This document shows, one piece after another, positions 1 to 10,678 of a stretch of DNA of 64,000 nucleotides. The stretch is from contig DFNX01000004.1 of NCBI GenBank assembly GCA_002376235.1, positions 132,866-196,865 on the forward strand, read 5' to 3'. The DNA is from Neorhizobium sp. UBA3556. GTDB lineage: Bacteria; Pseudomonadota; Alphaproteobacteria; Rhizobiales; Rhizobiaceae. Both the position numbers and the translations under genes were made by a program. Position 1 is the stretch's first letter. Each line of letters opens with the position of its first letter. Under the pieces are notes generated by a model that saw only the letters and a program-made list of their open reading frames with translations, did no database searches and had not been told where the DNA came from.

Positions 1-414
1 ATGTGGAAGAACACCTTCAATGCCAAGGTGACGATGACCAATCTCGATGTGTCCTCGCACTACGCCTACCTGCAGGAAGGCGGCAAGTTCAACGTTGCCC
101 GCGCCGGTTGGGTTGCCGACTATGCGGATGCCGAAAACTTCCTGGCGCTCAACCTGTCGACCAACAAGACCTTCAACTACGGCAAGTACAACAATCCCGA
201 GTTCGACGCCCTGATGAAGAAGTCCTACGAGGAAGAAAACCCGGAGGCCCGCTCCAAGCTGTTGCATGAAGCCGAAGCGCTTCTGTCGCGCGATCAGCCG
301 GTTGCGCCGCTGCTCACCCAGGCTGATCTGTGGCTCGTTTCCAACCGGGTTTCCGGCTGGGAAGACAATGCCGCCAACGAGCACCTGAGCCGCTTCCTCA
401 GCGTTTCCGAATAA
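1..414 (+). CDS. Peptide ABC transporter substrate-binding protein, C-terminal part (truncated by window edge)
   Basis: Last 137 residues of a family 5 (OppA/DppA-type) solute-binding protein, which delivers oligopeptides in the periplasm to an ABC permease. The stretch ARAGWVADYADAENFL is the conserved C-lobe motif of OppA proteins, and the NYGKYNNPEFDALMKK segment following it is also typical. The Met at position 1 is an internal codon, since the family is about 500 to 550 residues long; the true start lies left of the window. The permease genes follow on the same strand, so it is the first gene of an opp-like operon. The substrate cannot be read from this fragment. Confidence 0.85.
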   Translation: MWKNTFNAKVTMTNLDVSSHYAYLQEGGKFNVARAGWVADYADAENFLALNLSTNKTFNYGKYNNPEFDALMKKSYEEENPEARSKLLHEAEALLSRDQPVAPLLTQADLWLVSNRVSGWEDNAANEHLSRFLSVSE

Positions 415-431
415 CCATCCGACCATCCGAG

Positions 432-462
432 ACGGCGCCTGCTTTACTGCGGGCGCCGTTTT
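432..462 (+). terminator. Intercistronic hairpin with short T run (attenuator-like)
   Basis: Perfect 8-bp arms ACGGCGCC (432-439) and GGCGCCGT (452-459) followed by a four-base T run, between the binding-protein stop and the first permease start. The T tract is too short for an efficient terminator. Such hairpins after binding-protein genes usually protect the upstream mRNA and lower permease expression. That role is inferred from position. Confidence 0.5.
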
Positions 463-477
463 GCAGGAGACACCCGC

Positions 478-1401
478 ATGCTGGCTTTTGTCCTGCGCCG
501 CCTTGCGAGCGCCGTACCGACGCTGTTTATCGTCGTCACCATTTCCTTCTTCCTGATGCGTTTCGCTCCAGGTGGCCCTTTCAACCTGGAACGTCCGCTT
601 CCGCCCGCAACGATGGAAAACATCATGCGGACCTACCAGCTGGACCAGCCCCTGTGGCGGCAATATGTGACTTACATCACCAATGCCGTTCAGGGCGATT
701 TCGGCCCGAGCTACATCTACAAGGACAATACTGTCGCCGAACTGATCGGAAAGGGCCTGCCCTATTCGATGGAACTCGGCCTCTACGCGCTTCTCCTTGC
801 GCTGATCGGTGGCGTAACGCTCGGCACGATCGCGGCACTTCGCCAGAATAGCCTGCTCGATTTCTCCATCATGTCGGTCGCGACCGTCGGCACCACCATC
901 CCGAATTTCGTTGTCGGTCCGGTCCTGACGCTGATCTTTGCGATCGTCCTGTCGATGTTGCCTGCCGGCGGCTGGGGTGACGGCTCGTTCCGTTTTCTTC
1001 TTCTGCCGATGATCGCACTGGCGCTGCCGCAGCTTGCGGTCTTTGCCCGTCTTACCCGCGGGTCGATGATCGAAGCGCTGCATGCCGACCATATCCGCAC
1101 GGCTCGGGCCTATGGCCTGCCGCCACGGATCGTCGTCATAACCCATGCCATGCGTGGCGCGCTTTTGCCGGTCGTATCCTATCTCGCCCCATGTGCTGCT
1201 GCGCTGATGACCGGCTCGGCGGTGGTCGAGACGATCTTCACCATTCCCGGCATCGGCCGCTATTTCGTGCTCGGCGCGCTGAACCGTGACTATACGCTGG
1301 TCATGGGCACCGTTGTGCTGATCGCCATCTTCGTCATCGTTTTCAATCTCGTGGTCGATCTCATCTACGGCCTGCTCGATCCGAGGGTTCGCCATGACTG
1401 A
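478..1401 (+). CDS. Oligopeptide ABC transporter permease, OppB type
   Basis: 307 residues, the normal length for OppB/DppB permeases. The N-terminal segment MLAFVLRRLASAVPTLFIVV is the usual first membrane helix, followed by a periplasmic loop and five more helices. The EAA-type cytoplasmic loop lies around TARAYGLPPR (about residues 203-212), where the ATPase docks. A ribosome-binding site (GCAGGAG) precedes the ATG. The gene overlaps the next permease by 8 bases, indicating translational coupling. It forms half of the inner-membrane channel of the 1-4139 peptide importer. Confidence 0.92.
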   Translation: MLAFVLRRLASAVPTLFIVVTISFFLMRFAPGGPFNLERPLPPATMENIMRTYQLDQPLWRQYVTYITNAVQGDFGPSYIYKDNTVAELIGKGLPYSMELGLYALLLALIGGVTLGTIAALRQNSLLDFSIMSVATVGTTIPNFVVGPVLTLIFAIVLSMLPAGGWGDGSFRFLLLPMIALALPQLAVFARLTRGSMIEALHADHIRTARAYGLPPRIVVITHAMRGALLPVVSYLAPCAAALMTGSAVVETIFTIPGIGRYFVLGALNRDYTLVMGTVVLIAIFVIVFNLVVDLIYGLLDPRVRHD

Positions 1402-2536
1402 TATCGTTACTACTCCCGCGCCCGCGCAGCCGGACAACCCGGATACCAAAAGCCGCAGCCTCTTCCAGCTGGCAGCCCTTCGCTTCCGTCGCAACAAGGC
1501 CGCGATGGCCGGCTGCGTGATGATGGTGCTGATCGCGCTGTTTTCCTATATCGGCCCGTTCTTCGTGCCGCACAGTTATGACCAGGTCTATTCATCCTAT
1601 GTGTCTGTCGGCCCAAGCCTCGAGCCGCGTCCTGACGAGGCATCGCTGGAAGATGCGATGCGCGGCGTCGCTACCCGTGCTCGCGTCAATCTCGACGAGT
1701 TCAATGTCGAAGGGCAGACTTTCACCGCGACACTGAGCGCCGAAAGCCCGATCGATCCGCGTGCAACCCGCTATTTCGACCGCGCCAACGAATTCAACAA
1801 CACGCAGGTCGTGGCAACCGAAAACGACGGTCGCGTGCTGAAGGTAGAGGGCAATGTCAGTCGCGAATATTTCTTCTTCGGTACCGATCCGAACGGCCGT
1901 GACATGCTCGCCCGCGTCATGCTTGGCGGCCAGATCTCGATTGCTGTCGGTCTGCTTGCCAGCCTCGTTTCACTTGGCATCGGCGTGCTCTATGGGGCGA
2001 CATCTGGCTATCTCGGCGGTCGCGTCGATAATGTGATGATGCGCTTTGTCGAAATCCTCTATTCGCTGCCTTTCGTTTTCCTCGTCGTCGTGCTGGTCGT
2101 GTTTTTTGGCCGCTCCTTCATCCTGATCTTCCTCGTCATCGGCGCGGTGGAGTGGCTGGACATGGCCCGCATCGTGCGCGGCCAGACACTGGCCTTGAAG
2201 CGCCGGGAATTCGTCGGTGCCGCCCAGGCTTTGGGCTTGAGCGACTGGCAGATCATCCGTCGGCACATCATTCCCAACACTATCGGCCCGGTTATCGTTT
2301 TCGTCACGGTCGTGGTGCCGAAGGTGATCCTGCTGGAAAGCTTCCTGTCCTTCCTCGGGCTGGGCGTTCAGGCGCCGCTGACGAGCTGGGGCGCGCTGAT
2401 CTCTGAGGGTGCCAGCAATATCCAGTCGGCCCCATGGCTGCTGATCTTCCCGGCAATCTTCTTCGTGGCAACGCTCTTCTCGCTGAACTTCATCGGCGAT
2501 GGCCTGCGCGATGCACTCGATCCGAAGGACCGCTGA
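1394..2536 (+). CDS. Oligopeptide ABC transporter permease, OppC type, with enlarged periplasmic loop
   Basis: 380 residues, about 80 longer than an ordinary OppC/DppC. The extra length is a roughly 100-residue hydrophilic insert between the first membrane helix (about residues 33-57) and the permease core, which resumes at FFFGTDPNGRDMLARVM. That DPNGRD block and the following GGQISIAVGLLASLVSLGIG are family signatures. Some alphaproteobacterial OppC proteins carry such a loop, which would face the periplasm and could contact the binding protein. Start ATG overlaps the end of the OppB-type gene; the ATPase gene starts one base after its stop. Confidence 0.92.
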   Translation: MTDIVTTPAPAQPDNPDTKSRSLFQLAALRFRRNKAAMAGCVMMVLIALFSYIGPFFVPHSYDQVYSSYVSVGPSLEPRPDEASLEDAMRGVATRARVNLDEFNVEGQTFTATLSAESPIDPRATRYFDRANEFNNTQVVATENDGRVLKVEGNVSREYFFFGTDPNGRDMLARVMLGGQISIAVGLLASLVSLGIGVLYGATSGYLGGRVDNVMMRFVEILYSLPFVFLVVVLVVFFGRSFILIFLVIGAVEWLDMARIVRGQTLALKRREFVGAAQALGLSDWQIIRRHIIPNTIGPVIVFVTVVVPKVILLESFLSFLGLGVQAPLTSWGALISEGASNIQSAPWLLIFPAIFFVATLFSLNFIGDGLRDALDPKDR

Positions 2537-2537
2537 T

Positions 2538-4139
<1,602 letters not shown>

Positions 4140-4163
4140 CACCGTTCAATCGGGAAGGTTTTG

Positions 4164-4190
4164 AAAGGGCGCGCATAGTCGCGCCCTTTT
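4164..4190 (+). terminator. Rho-independent terminator of the opp-like operon
   Basis: A 10-bp perfect stem, AAAGGGCGCG (4164-4173) with CGCGCCCTTT (4180-4189), a 6-base loop and a T run, 24 bases after the ATPase stop. The next 250 bases (4191-4442) hold no gene or recognisable motif; they must contain the promoter or processing site of the small RNA that follows. Confidence 0.85.
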
Positions 4191-4442
4191 GCATGTCCAG
4201 ATATCGGCGTTGCCGGTTGTTGGAGCACTTGGTTCTGCAGTCATCGGGGATCGCGCGATCGGGGTGCCGGTCCACGGCTATCGATTCCGCAAATCCGCTG
4301 CAATTTGCTGATCTTGTTGTGCTCGAAGCGGTGATGTTGTGGCTCCGGCTATTGCCACATTTGTGAGCATTGCGTCGTCGTAGTGCTGGTAGTTAAGCGC
4401 TCAATGCATAGCTCCGCTGCAGCAATATCGCTTCTAAAGAAA

Positions 4443-4625
4443 AGGTCTACCTGTATGATGACCACATCAGAGCGATGCTCCTCCTCCCGCAGACCTCTGA
4501 TTTTCAGGCGACCTACTCCTCCTCCCAAGGGCGCCTGATCGAGCAGCGGCACTCCTCCTCCCAGTCGCTGTTCAAATCTTTTCGAAAAGCCTGCCGCACC
4601 TCCTCCCGCGGCAGGCTTTTTCGTT
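4443..4625 (+). ncRNA. Small RNA with four CCTCCTCCC hairpin loops (cuckoo / alpha-r14-like family)
   Basis: Four successive hairpins each expose an identical CCTCCTCCC in the loop (4480-4488, 4518-4526, 4554-4562, 4599-4607). Stems: AGGTCT/AGACCT (4443-4448, 4491-4496); TCAGGCG/CGCCTGA (4504-4510, 4532-4538); CAGCG/CGCTG (4544-4548, 4566-4570); and a 13-bp terminator stem, 4585-4597 with 4608-4620, ending in T residues. The motif resembles the anti-Shine-Dalgarno end of 16S rRNA and can pair with GGGAGGAGG-type ribosome-binding sites. Alphaproteobacteria carry a known multi-copy sRNA family with this motif (cuckoo RNAs, rhizobial alpha-r14). No clear promoter is visible, so the 5' end is approximate and could arise by processing. 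The 3' end abuts the stop codon of the convergent kinase gene. Confidence 0.85.
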
Positions 4626-5244
4626 TAATCCGTCAGAATAATATCTGCTCCACGGCATTGGTTTCTGACCAGAGCGCCGTTCCTGAGGTCGTTATCCTCG
4701 GTTTTCGCCCTAGCAGCCTCTTCGCTTAATCCGTAACCGCGCCAGCGTTCCATAAGCCGCTCCTCGAGTGTCGCGACGGAGGGGGAGATCAGGATTGCGT
4801 AGTCGAACTGCCCTTCCAATGAAGACCAGGGGGCACGATCGAGCAGCAGGTAGTTTCCCTCGACAAGCACGAACCGTGTCGAAACATCGATGATGCGTGC
4901 TGCAGCGATGGCAAGTTCCCGGGATCGGTCAAATACCGGCACCAGCACTTCTGCTTCCGCCAGCCTGACCGCACGGATGATGTCGAGAAAGCCGCGGACG
5001 TCGAAAGTTTCGGGTGCGCCCTTGCGGGAGAGCAGAACCTTTTCCCGCAGGACGTCATTGTCCATGTGAAAGCCGTCCATCGGCAGTACTTCGGCACTTT
5101 CGCCAAGTGTTTTCAATGCTGTAGCAAGCTCGCTGGCGGTCGTGGACTTTCCGGCACCCGGCGGGCCGGCAATCGCGACGATAAAACGCCGCTTTTCGCC
5201 CGCACGGTCAATAAGTGTGCGGGCGATATCTTCAGTGGTCATTG

Positions 5245-5248
<4 letters not shown>
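4625..5248 (-). CDS. frcK: P-loop kinase of the fructose operon (FrcK, uridine kinase/pantothenate kinase fold)
   Basis: 207 residues with Walker A GPPGAGKST near the N-terminus (about residues 28-36), the phosphotransfer motif LPMDGFHMDN and a C-terminal uridine-kinase-like region (LMERWRGYGLSEEAA). In Sinorhizobium meliloti frcK is the last gene of frcBCAK, an operon for high-affinity fructose uptake; order and strand match here. The ATG overlaps the frcA stop (ATGA). The substrate is uncertain: sugar or nucleoside kinase are both possible. The stop codon at 4625-4627 falls in the T-rich tail of the convergent sRNA terminator, so the two transcripts end in the same place. Confidence 0.85.
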
Positions 5249-6032
<784 letters not shown>

Positions 6033-6033
<1 letters not shown>

Positions 6034-7112
6034 CAGCGTGAAGCCTTTCTGATCCATTGGTCGGCCGCGACGGCGACGATGATGAGGACGCCGATCAGGA
6101 GATAGGTCCATTGCACATCGGTGCCGAGTAGGCGCAGGCCGAGCGAAAAGACGCCGACGATCAGCGCGCCGAACATCATGCCAAGAATTGAGCCGCGGCC
6201 GCCGAAGAGCGAAATGCCGCCGATCACGACTGCGGTGATCGATTCGATATTGGCGAACTGGCCGGCGGTCGGCGAAACCGAGCCAATACGGCCGATCAGC
6301 GCCCAGCCGGCCAGAGCGCAGATGACGCCGGAGAGAACGTAGACGGAGATCAGCATACGCTGGACGTTGACGCCGGAAAGGTCTGCCGCCTCCGGATCAT
6401 CGCCGACGGCATAGAGATGGCGGCCCCAGGCGGTGTGGTTGAGTACGTACCAGAGTACCCCGACCAACAGGATCATGGCGATAACGCCATAGGTGAAGAC
6501 TGCGCCGCCTATTCGGAATGTCTCACCAAAGAACTGCAGGATTGGTGCCGTCGTCTCGATTTCCTGCGCACGAATGGTTTCGTTGGCGGAATAAAGGAAA
6601 TTGCTGGCGAGAACGATCTGCCACATGCCGAGCGTGACGATGAAGGGCGGCAGTTTTACCTTGGCGATCAGCACGCCGTTGATGAAGCCGCAAAGCGCGC
6701 CGGTGGCAAAACCACAGAGGATCGCGAGTTCCGGCGGCAAGCCGTATCGAAAGGTGAACTGGCCCATCACCACCGAGGACAGGACCATGATGGCGCCGAC
6801 CGACAGGTCGATGCCGGCGGTCATGATGACCAGCGACTGGGCAGCCCCGACGATACCGGTGATCGCCACTTGCTGCAGGATGAGCGTCAGCGAAAAGGCG
6901 GAGAAGAACTTGCCGCCAAGCGTCAGGCCGAACACGATCAAAGACACGACCAGCACGATCAGCGACACCGCAGACGGGTTGGAATGAAGGAAGTGGCGGA
7001 ATTTGTGAAGGGCAGACGGCGTGTCATGATCGAAGGACGCAACGTCCTTCGAACTGTCTTTCAGCACTTTTTCGTAGTCGTGATGCGGTGCGCTTGCCAC
7101 TGGCTCGCTCAT
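6033..7112 (-). CDS. frcC: Fructose ABC transporter permease (FrcC, RbsC family)
   Basis: 359 residues, all-helical inner-membrane permease of the ribose/xylose/fructose class. A hydrophilic N-terminal tail of about 50 residues precedes the first helix. Family blocks include VIMTAGIDLSVGAIMVLSSV and VIGGISLFGGRGSILGMMFG. The ribosome-binding site is GGGAGGA (complement of 7117-7123), which can pair with the loop motif of the sRNA at the other end of the operon. A long hairpin separates frcC from frcB, suggesting lower expression than the binding protein. Confidence 0.92.
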
Positions 7113-7161
7113 GAAGTCCTCCCGCTTTTGTCGTGTGCCCGGTTCAGCCCGGGTTGCCGTG

Positions 7162-7193
7162 GCGGGCCGATGAAGCCTGCTTCACCGGCCCGC
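7162..7193 (-). other. Long intercistronic hairpin between frcB and frcC
   Basis: A 15-base arm at 7162-7176 pairs with 7179-7193 with a single mismatched position that becomes a G-U wobble in the minus-strand RNA. There is no T tract, so it is not a normal terminator. Such structures after periplasmic binding-protein genes typically block 3' exonucleases, giving more mRNA for the binding protein than for the permease and ATPase. The function is inferred from structure and position. Confidence 0.6.
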
Positions 7194-7210
7194 AAGGATT
7201 GGCTAGAGGT

Positions 7211-8236
7211 TTAGCCCCAGCACTTGTTCAGGCCTTCCTTGGTGTCGATCGACTTGATCGACGGGACTGGCTTGTCGGTGACAAGCGTCACGCCGGTATC
7301 AAAGAAATTCTTACCTTCGGTCGGCTTCGGCTTTTCGCCGCTATCGGCAAACTTCTTGATCGCCTCGATGCCGAGCGATGCCATCTGCAGCGGATATTGC
7401 TGTGAGGTTGCGCCGATCGCGCCATCGGCGACGTTCTTGACGCCCGGGCAACCGCCGTCGACCGACACGATCAGCACGTCCTTTTCGCGGCCGACCGATT
7501 TCAGCGCCTCGTAAGCGCCAGCGGCGGCTGGTTCATTGATCGTGTGAACGACGTTGATGGTCGGATCCTTCTGTAGAAGGTTTTCCATGGCCGTGCGGCC
7601 GCCTTCTTCATTGCCGTTGGTGATGTCGTGGCCGACGATACGTGGATCGTCTTCGTCACCGATCTTGTTCGGATCCTTCGGGTCAATGCCGAAACCGATC
7701 ATGAAACCCTGGTCGCGCAGAATGTCGACGGAAGGCTGGGAGGGGGTGAGATCAAGAAAGGCCACCTTGGCGTCCTTGGCGGCATCGCCGAGCGTATCTT
7801 TCGCCCACTGGCCGATCAGCTTGCCGGCGAGAAGGTTGTCGGTGGCAAAGGTCATGTCGGCGGCGTCGATCGGCTCCAGCGGCGTATCGAGCGCAATCAC
7901 CAAGAGGCCAGCGTCGCGCGCCTTCTTCAGGTTCGGCACGATGCCTTTGGTGTCGGAGGCGGTGATCAGGATGCCCTTTGCGCCGTCGGCTATGCAGGTT
8001 TCTATCGCCGCCACCTGGCTTTCGCTGTCGCCGTCGATCTTGCCGGCATAGGATTTCAGCGAGACGCCGAGTTCCTTTGCCTTGGCTGTCGCGCCTTCCT
8101 TCATCTTGACGAAGAATGGGTTGGTATCTGTCTTGGTAATCAGGCAGGCCGAGACGTCCGCGGCCTGAGCGGGTGCGGAAAAGACGACGCCAAGCGCCAG
8201 TGCCCCGAACGACAGGGACAATACGGATTTTCTCAT
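7211..8236 (-). CDS. frcB: Periplasmic fructose-binding protein (FrcB)
   Basis: 341 residues. A Sec signal peptide (MRKSVLSLSFGALALGVVF, ending in APAQAA) precedes a type I periplasmic binding protein fold: ACLITKTDTNPFFVKMKEGA at the start, then NLKKARDAGLLVIALDTPL, and NEPAAAGAYEALK in the C-lobe. It captures fructose (in S. meliloti also mannose and ribose) for FrcC/FrcA. The ATG at 8236 is preceded by GGGAGGAG, three bases upstream, and begins the signal peptide; an in-frame upstream extension to 8374 lacks such features. Expression is probably controlled from the divergent ROK regulator. Confidence 0.92.
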   Translation of the reverse strand: MRKSVLSLSFGALALGVVFSAPAQAADVSACLITKTDTNPFFVKMKEGATAKAKELGVSLKSYAGKIDGDSESQVAAIETCIADGAKGILITASDTKGIVPNLKKARDAGLLVIALDTPLEPIDAADMTFATDNLLAGKLIGQWAKDTLGDAAKDAKVAFLDLTPSQPSVDILRDQGFMIGFGIDPKDPNKIGDEDDPRIVGHDITNGNEEGGRTAMENLLQKDPTINVVHTINEPAAAGAYEALKSVGREKDVLIVSVDGGCPGVKNVADGAIGATSQQYPLQMASLGIEAIKKFADSGEKPKPTEGKNFFDTGVTLVTDKPVPSIKSIDTKEGLNKCWG

Positions 8237-8372
8237 GATCTCCTCCCAGAGACGAAGTCCGCTCGCTGCGGACGGGTTCATTCGGTTGCAGGCCGGATCG
8301 CGCCCCAGTGCCTCCTCCGGGCATTCCCGCATCCTTACAATCGTCAATAATCGCGAAAGAAAATCATCTGTC

Positions 8373-8397
8373 AATAATTAATTCCGATTGAATTATT
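8373..8397. promoter_or_regulatory. Candidate operator in the frcB-frcR divergent region
   Basis: The 220-base region between the two genes (8237-8456) has an AT-rich core with an inverted repeat, AATAATT (8373-8379) and AATTATT (8391-8397), spaced by 11 bases. Palindromes of this kind are typical binding sites for ROK-family repressors, and the location suits control of both genes. No -35/-10 pair is convincing enough to place. Confidence 0.4.
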
Positions 8398-8456
8398 TAT
8401 TCTGCCTTGTCATGCTATGTCCAACGTGAGAGAGCGAAGGCAAAGGGAGGTGCTGG

Positions 8457-9689
8457 ATGTCGATCACCGATGGTCCGCTTTCCGGGCCTGTTTCTTCTGC
8501 CGCTTTTTCGGGCGGTTCCAACCAGACACGGGTGCGCGCCTATAACGAGCGGCTGGTCCTGTCGCTGGTGCGGTTACATGGTGCGCTGTCGAAGGCGGAT
8601 ATTACCCGGCTCAGCGGTTTGTCTGCACAGACGGCCTCTGTCATCATGAGGGCGCTCGAGAAAGACGGCCTTTTGCTGCGCGGCGAGCCGGTGCGGGGGC
8701 GTGTCGGCCAGCCCTCCATCCCGATGCGTCTCAATCCGGATGCCGTCCTGTCCTTCGGGGTCAAGATCGGCCGTCGCAGCGCTGATCTGGTGCTGATGGA
8801 TTTCGTCGGCAATATCCGCAAGCGCTATCACGAGACCTATGCCTATCCGCTGCCGCAGGAAATCTTGCAGATCATCACTTCGGGCATTGCCGATATCGAA
8901 GCGCAGATGACTACCGAGGAGCAGGCGCGTATCGCAGGTATCGGTATCGCCGCACCATTCGAACTGTGGAACTGGGCAGACGAGATCGGCGCGCCATCGG
9001 GCGCGATGGAGGTGTGGCGCGGCTTCGATCTCCAGGCGGAAGTCGCGTCACGCGTCGCTCACTCGGTCTATCTGCAAAATGACGCGACCAGCGCCTGTGG
9101 TGCGGAACTGGTCTTCGGCGTCGGGCCGACGTATCCGGATTTCATCTATCTCTTCATCGGCTCGTTCATCGGCGGCGGTATCGTATTGAACTCTGGCATA
9201 TTTTCCGGCCGTACGGGTACTGCCGGTGCTGTCGGGCCGCTGCCGGTGCGGGGAAGTAATGGCGAAAACCGCCAGCTTCTCGACATCGCCTCGATCTTCG
9301 TTCTTGAAAACATGCTGCGAGATCGTGGCATCGATCCCCAGCCGCTGTGGTATTCGGCCGATGAATGGATCGATTTCGGTGAGCCGCTTGAGGTGTGGAT
9401 CCAGGCTACTGCCGCCGCCCTGGCGCAGGCGATCGTGGCCGCCGCCTCGATCATCGATTTCGGCGCTGCCGTCATCGATGGCGGTTTTCCGGGCTGGGTA
9501 AGAAAACGTATCGTCGATGCGACGATCGAGGCGGTTGCCCGGCTCGACCTGCGCGGTGTGGTCATTCCCGATATCATCGAGGGCAAGGTTGGATCTCAGG
9601 CGAGGGCGATCGGCGGTGCCAGCCTGCCGATTTTTGCCCGCTACCTTACGGATCAATCGGTGCTGCTCAAGGATTTCAACGGAGAATGA
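8457..9689 (+). CDS. frcR: ROK-family transcriptional regulator of the fructose operon
   Basis: 410 residues. An N-terminal winged helix-turn-helix (about residues 20-80, with KADITRLSGLSAQTASVIMRALEKDG) is followed by a ROK sugar-kinase-like domain beginning near SFGVKIGRRSADLVLMDFVG. It lies divergent to frcBCAK, the arrangement in S. meliloti where a ROK regulator controls fructose uptake, and it probably senses fructose or a derivative. The ribosome-binding site is AAAGGGAGG. Regulatory rather than enzymatic function is inferred from the HTH and context; the symbol is by synteny. Confidence 0.8.
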   Translation: MSITDGPLSGPVSSAAFSGGSNQTRVRAYNERLVLSLVRLHGALSKADITRLSGLSAQTASVIMRALEKDGLLLRGEPVRGRVGQPSIPMRLNPDAVLSFGVKIGRRSADLVLMDFVGNIRKRYHETYAYPLPQEILQIITSGIADIEAQMTTEEQARIAGIGIAAPFELWNWADEIGAPSGAMEVWRGFDLQAEVASRVAHSVYLQNDATSACGAELVFGVGPTYPDFIYLFIGSFIGGGIVLNSGIFSGRTGTAGAVGPLPVRGSNGENRQLLDIASIFVLENMLRDRGIDPQPLWYSADEWIDFGEPLEVWIQATAAALAQAIVAAASIIDFGAAVIDGGFPGWVRKRIVDATIEAVARLDLRGVVIPDIIEGKVGSQARAIGGASLPIFARYLTDQSVLLKDFNGE

Positions 9690-9751
9690 GAATCGTTCTC
9701 ACCCTTGCAGCCTAGCGTCATCTTGCCTAGCCTGTGGTCCTCGAAAACCGG

Positions 9752-10678
9752 ATGGATGAGGCAATGGAGACCAGTGAGACACATTCGCCGATGCCGAGTG
9801 AAACGGGCATTCTTGAGTTTCTCGATATCTGCAACAGCTTCTATCCCCCCGACGCCGTGAATGCGCCGATTACGCAGCAACGCGTCTGGTATGAGGCACT
9901 CTGCGCCCGTTTCGGCCGGCCATTAACGGATGGCCTGATCTTTCAAGATGAAGTTCTGTTCGTGCCGATCCGGCGTTATCGACCAGCACGCATCGCCACC
10001 AAAACAGTGCTTCTCTATCTGCATGGTGGCGGCTTTGTCGTCGGTTCTGTGGAAAGCCATCATGCGATCTGCGCCGAGATTGCCGAGTTTGCCCAAGCGG
10101 AACTCATCTCCGTCGATTATCGTCTCGCACCCGAACATGTCTGGCCTGCTCAGACAGATGATTGTTACGGGGTGCTGAAGCAGCTTGTCGGGCAGGATAG
10201 ACAGGTGGTGGTGATCGGTGACAGTGCGGGCGGCAATCTTGCGGCCGGGCTGTCACTTCGGGCGCGTGACGAAAACCTCCCCGGCATTATCGGCCAGGTG
10301 CTCATTTACCCCGCGCTTGGCGGCGATCTTATTTCTGGTTCGTATCGGGAAATGGCGAATGCGCCGGGTCTGACGACCGCCGATGTGGCCTATTATCGTG
10401 CAGTATTGAAAGCACCGGCAAATGAGCCGGTGGCGCATCCGCTTCTATCAAGCGCTCTTTCCGGGCTTCCGCCTGCCTATATCAGCGTGGCGCATTTCGA
10501 TCCGCTACGTGATGATGGCCAGCTTTATGCGCAGCGGCTGAAGCAATCGGGTGTCACTGCCACCCTTCGCTACGAGCCGCAGATGGTGCATGCATGGCTT
10601 CGCGCCCGGCATATGAGCGAGGGCGCGCGAGACGGTTTCAGCGCGGTTTGTGAAGCAATCCGATTGTTTGCCGCCTAG
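9752..10678 (+). CDS. Alpha/beta hydrolase of the hormone-sensitive lipase (HSL) family
   Basis: About 308 residues. The oxyanion-hole motif HGGGFVVGS and nucleophile motif GDSAGGNLAAG place it in the HSL/bacterial acetyl-hydrolase family; the acid and base follow near DPLRDDG and MVHAW. It should hydrolyse small esters in the cytoplasm. The start is uncertain: GTG 9734, ATG 9752 and ATG 9764 are all in frame and none has an ideal ribosome-binding site. Its stop (TAG) overlaps the msrA stop on the other strand by sharing CTAG. No operon partner indicates the substrate. Confidence 0.8.
   Translation: MDEAMETSETHSPMPSETGILEFLDICNSFYPPDAVNAPITQQRVWYEALCARFGRPLTDGLIFQDEVLFVPIRRYRPARIATKTVLLYLHGGGFVVGSVESHHAICAEIAEFAQAELISVDYRLAPEHVWPAQTDDCYGVLKQLVGQDRQVVVIGDSAGGNLAAGLSLRARDENLPGIIGQVLIYPALGGDLISGSYREMANAPGLTTADVAYYRAVLKAPANEPVAHPLLSSALSGLPPAYISVAHFDPLRDDGQLYAQRLKQSGVTATLRYEPQMVHAWLRARHMSEGARDGFSAVCEAIRLFAA

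Noticed and set aside
4443..4625. CRISPR array suggested by the regularly spaced identical CCTCCTCCC words
   Set aside because: Units are only 9 bases long, lie in stem-loops with paired flanks, and end in a terminator; no cas genes are present.
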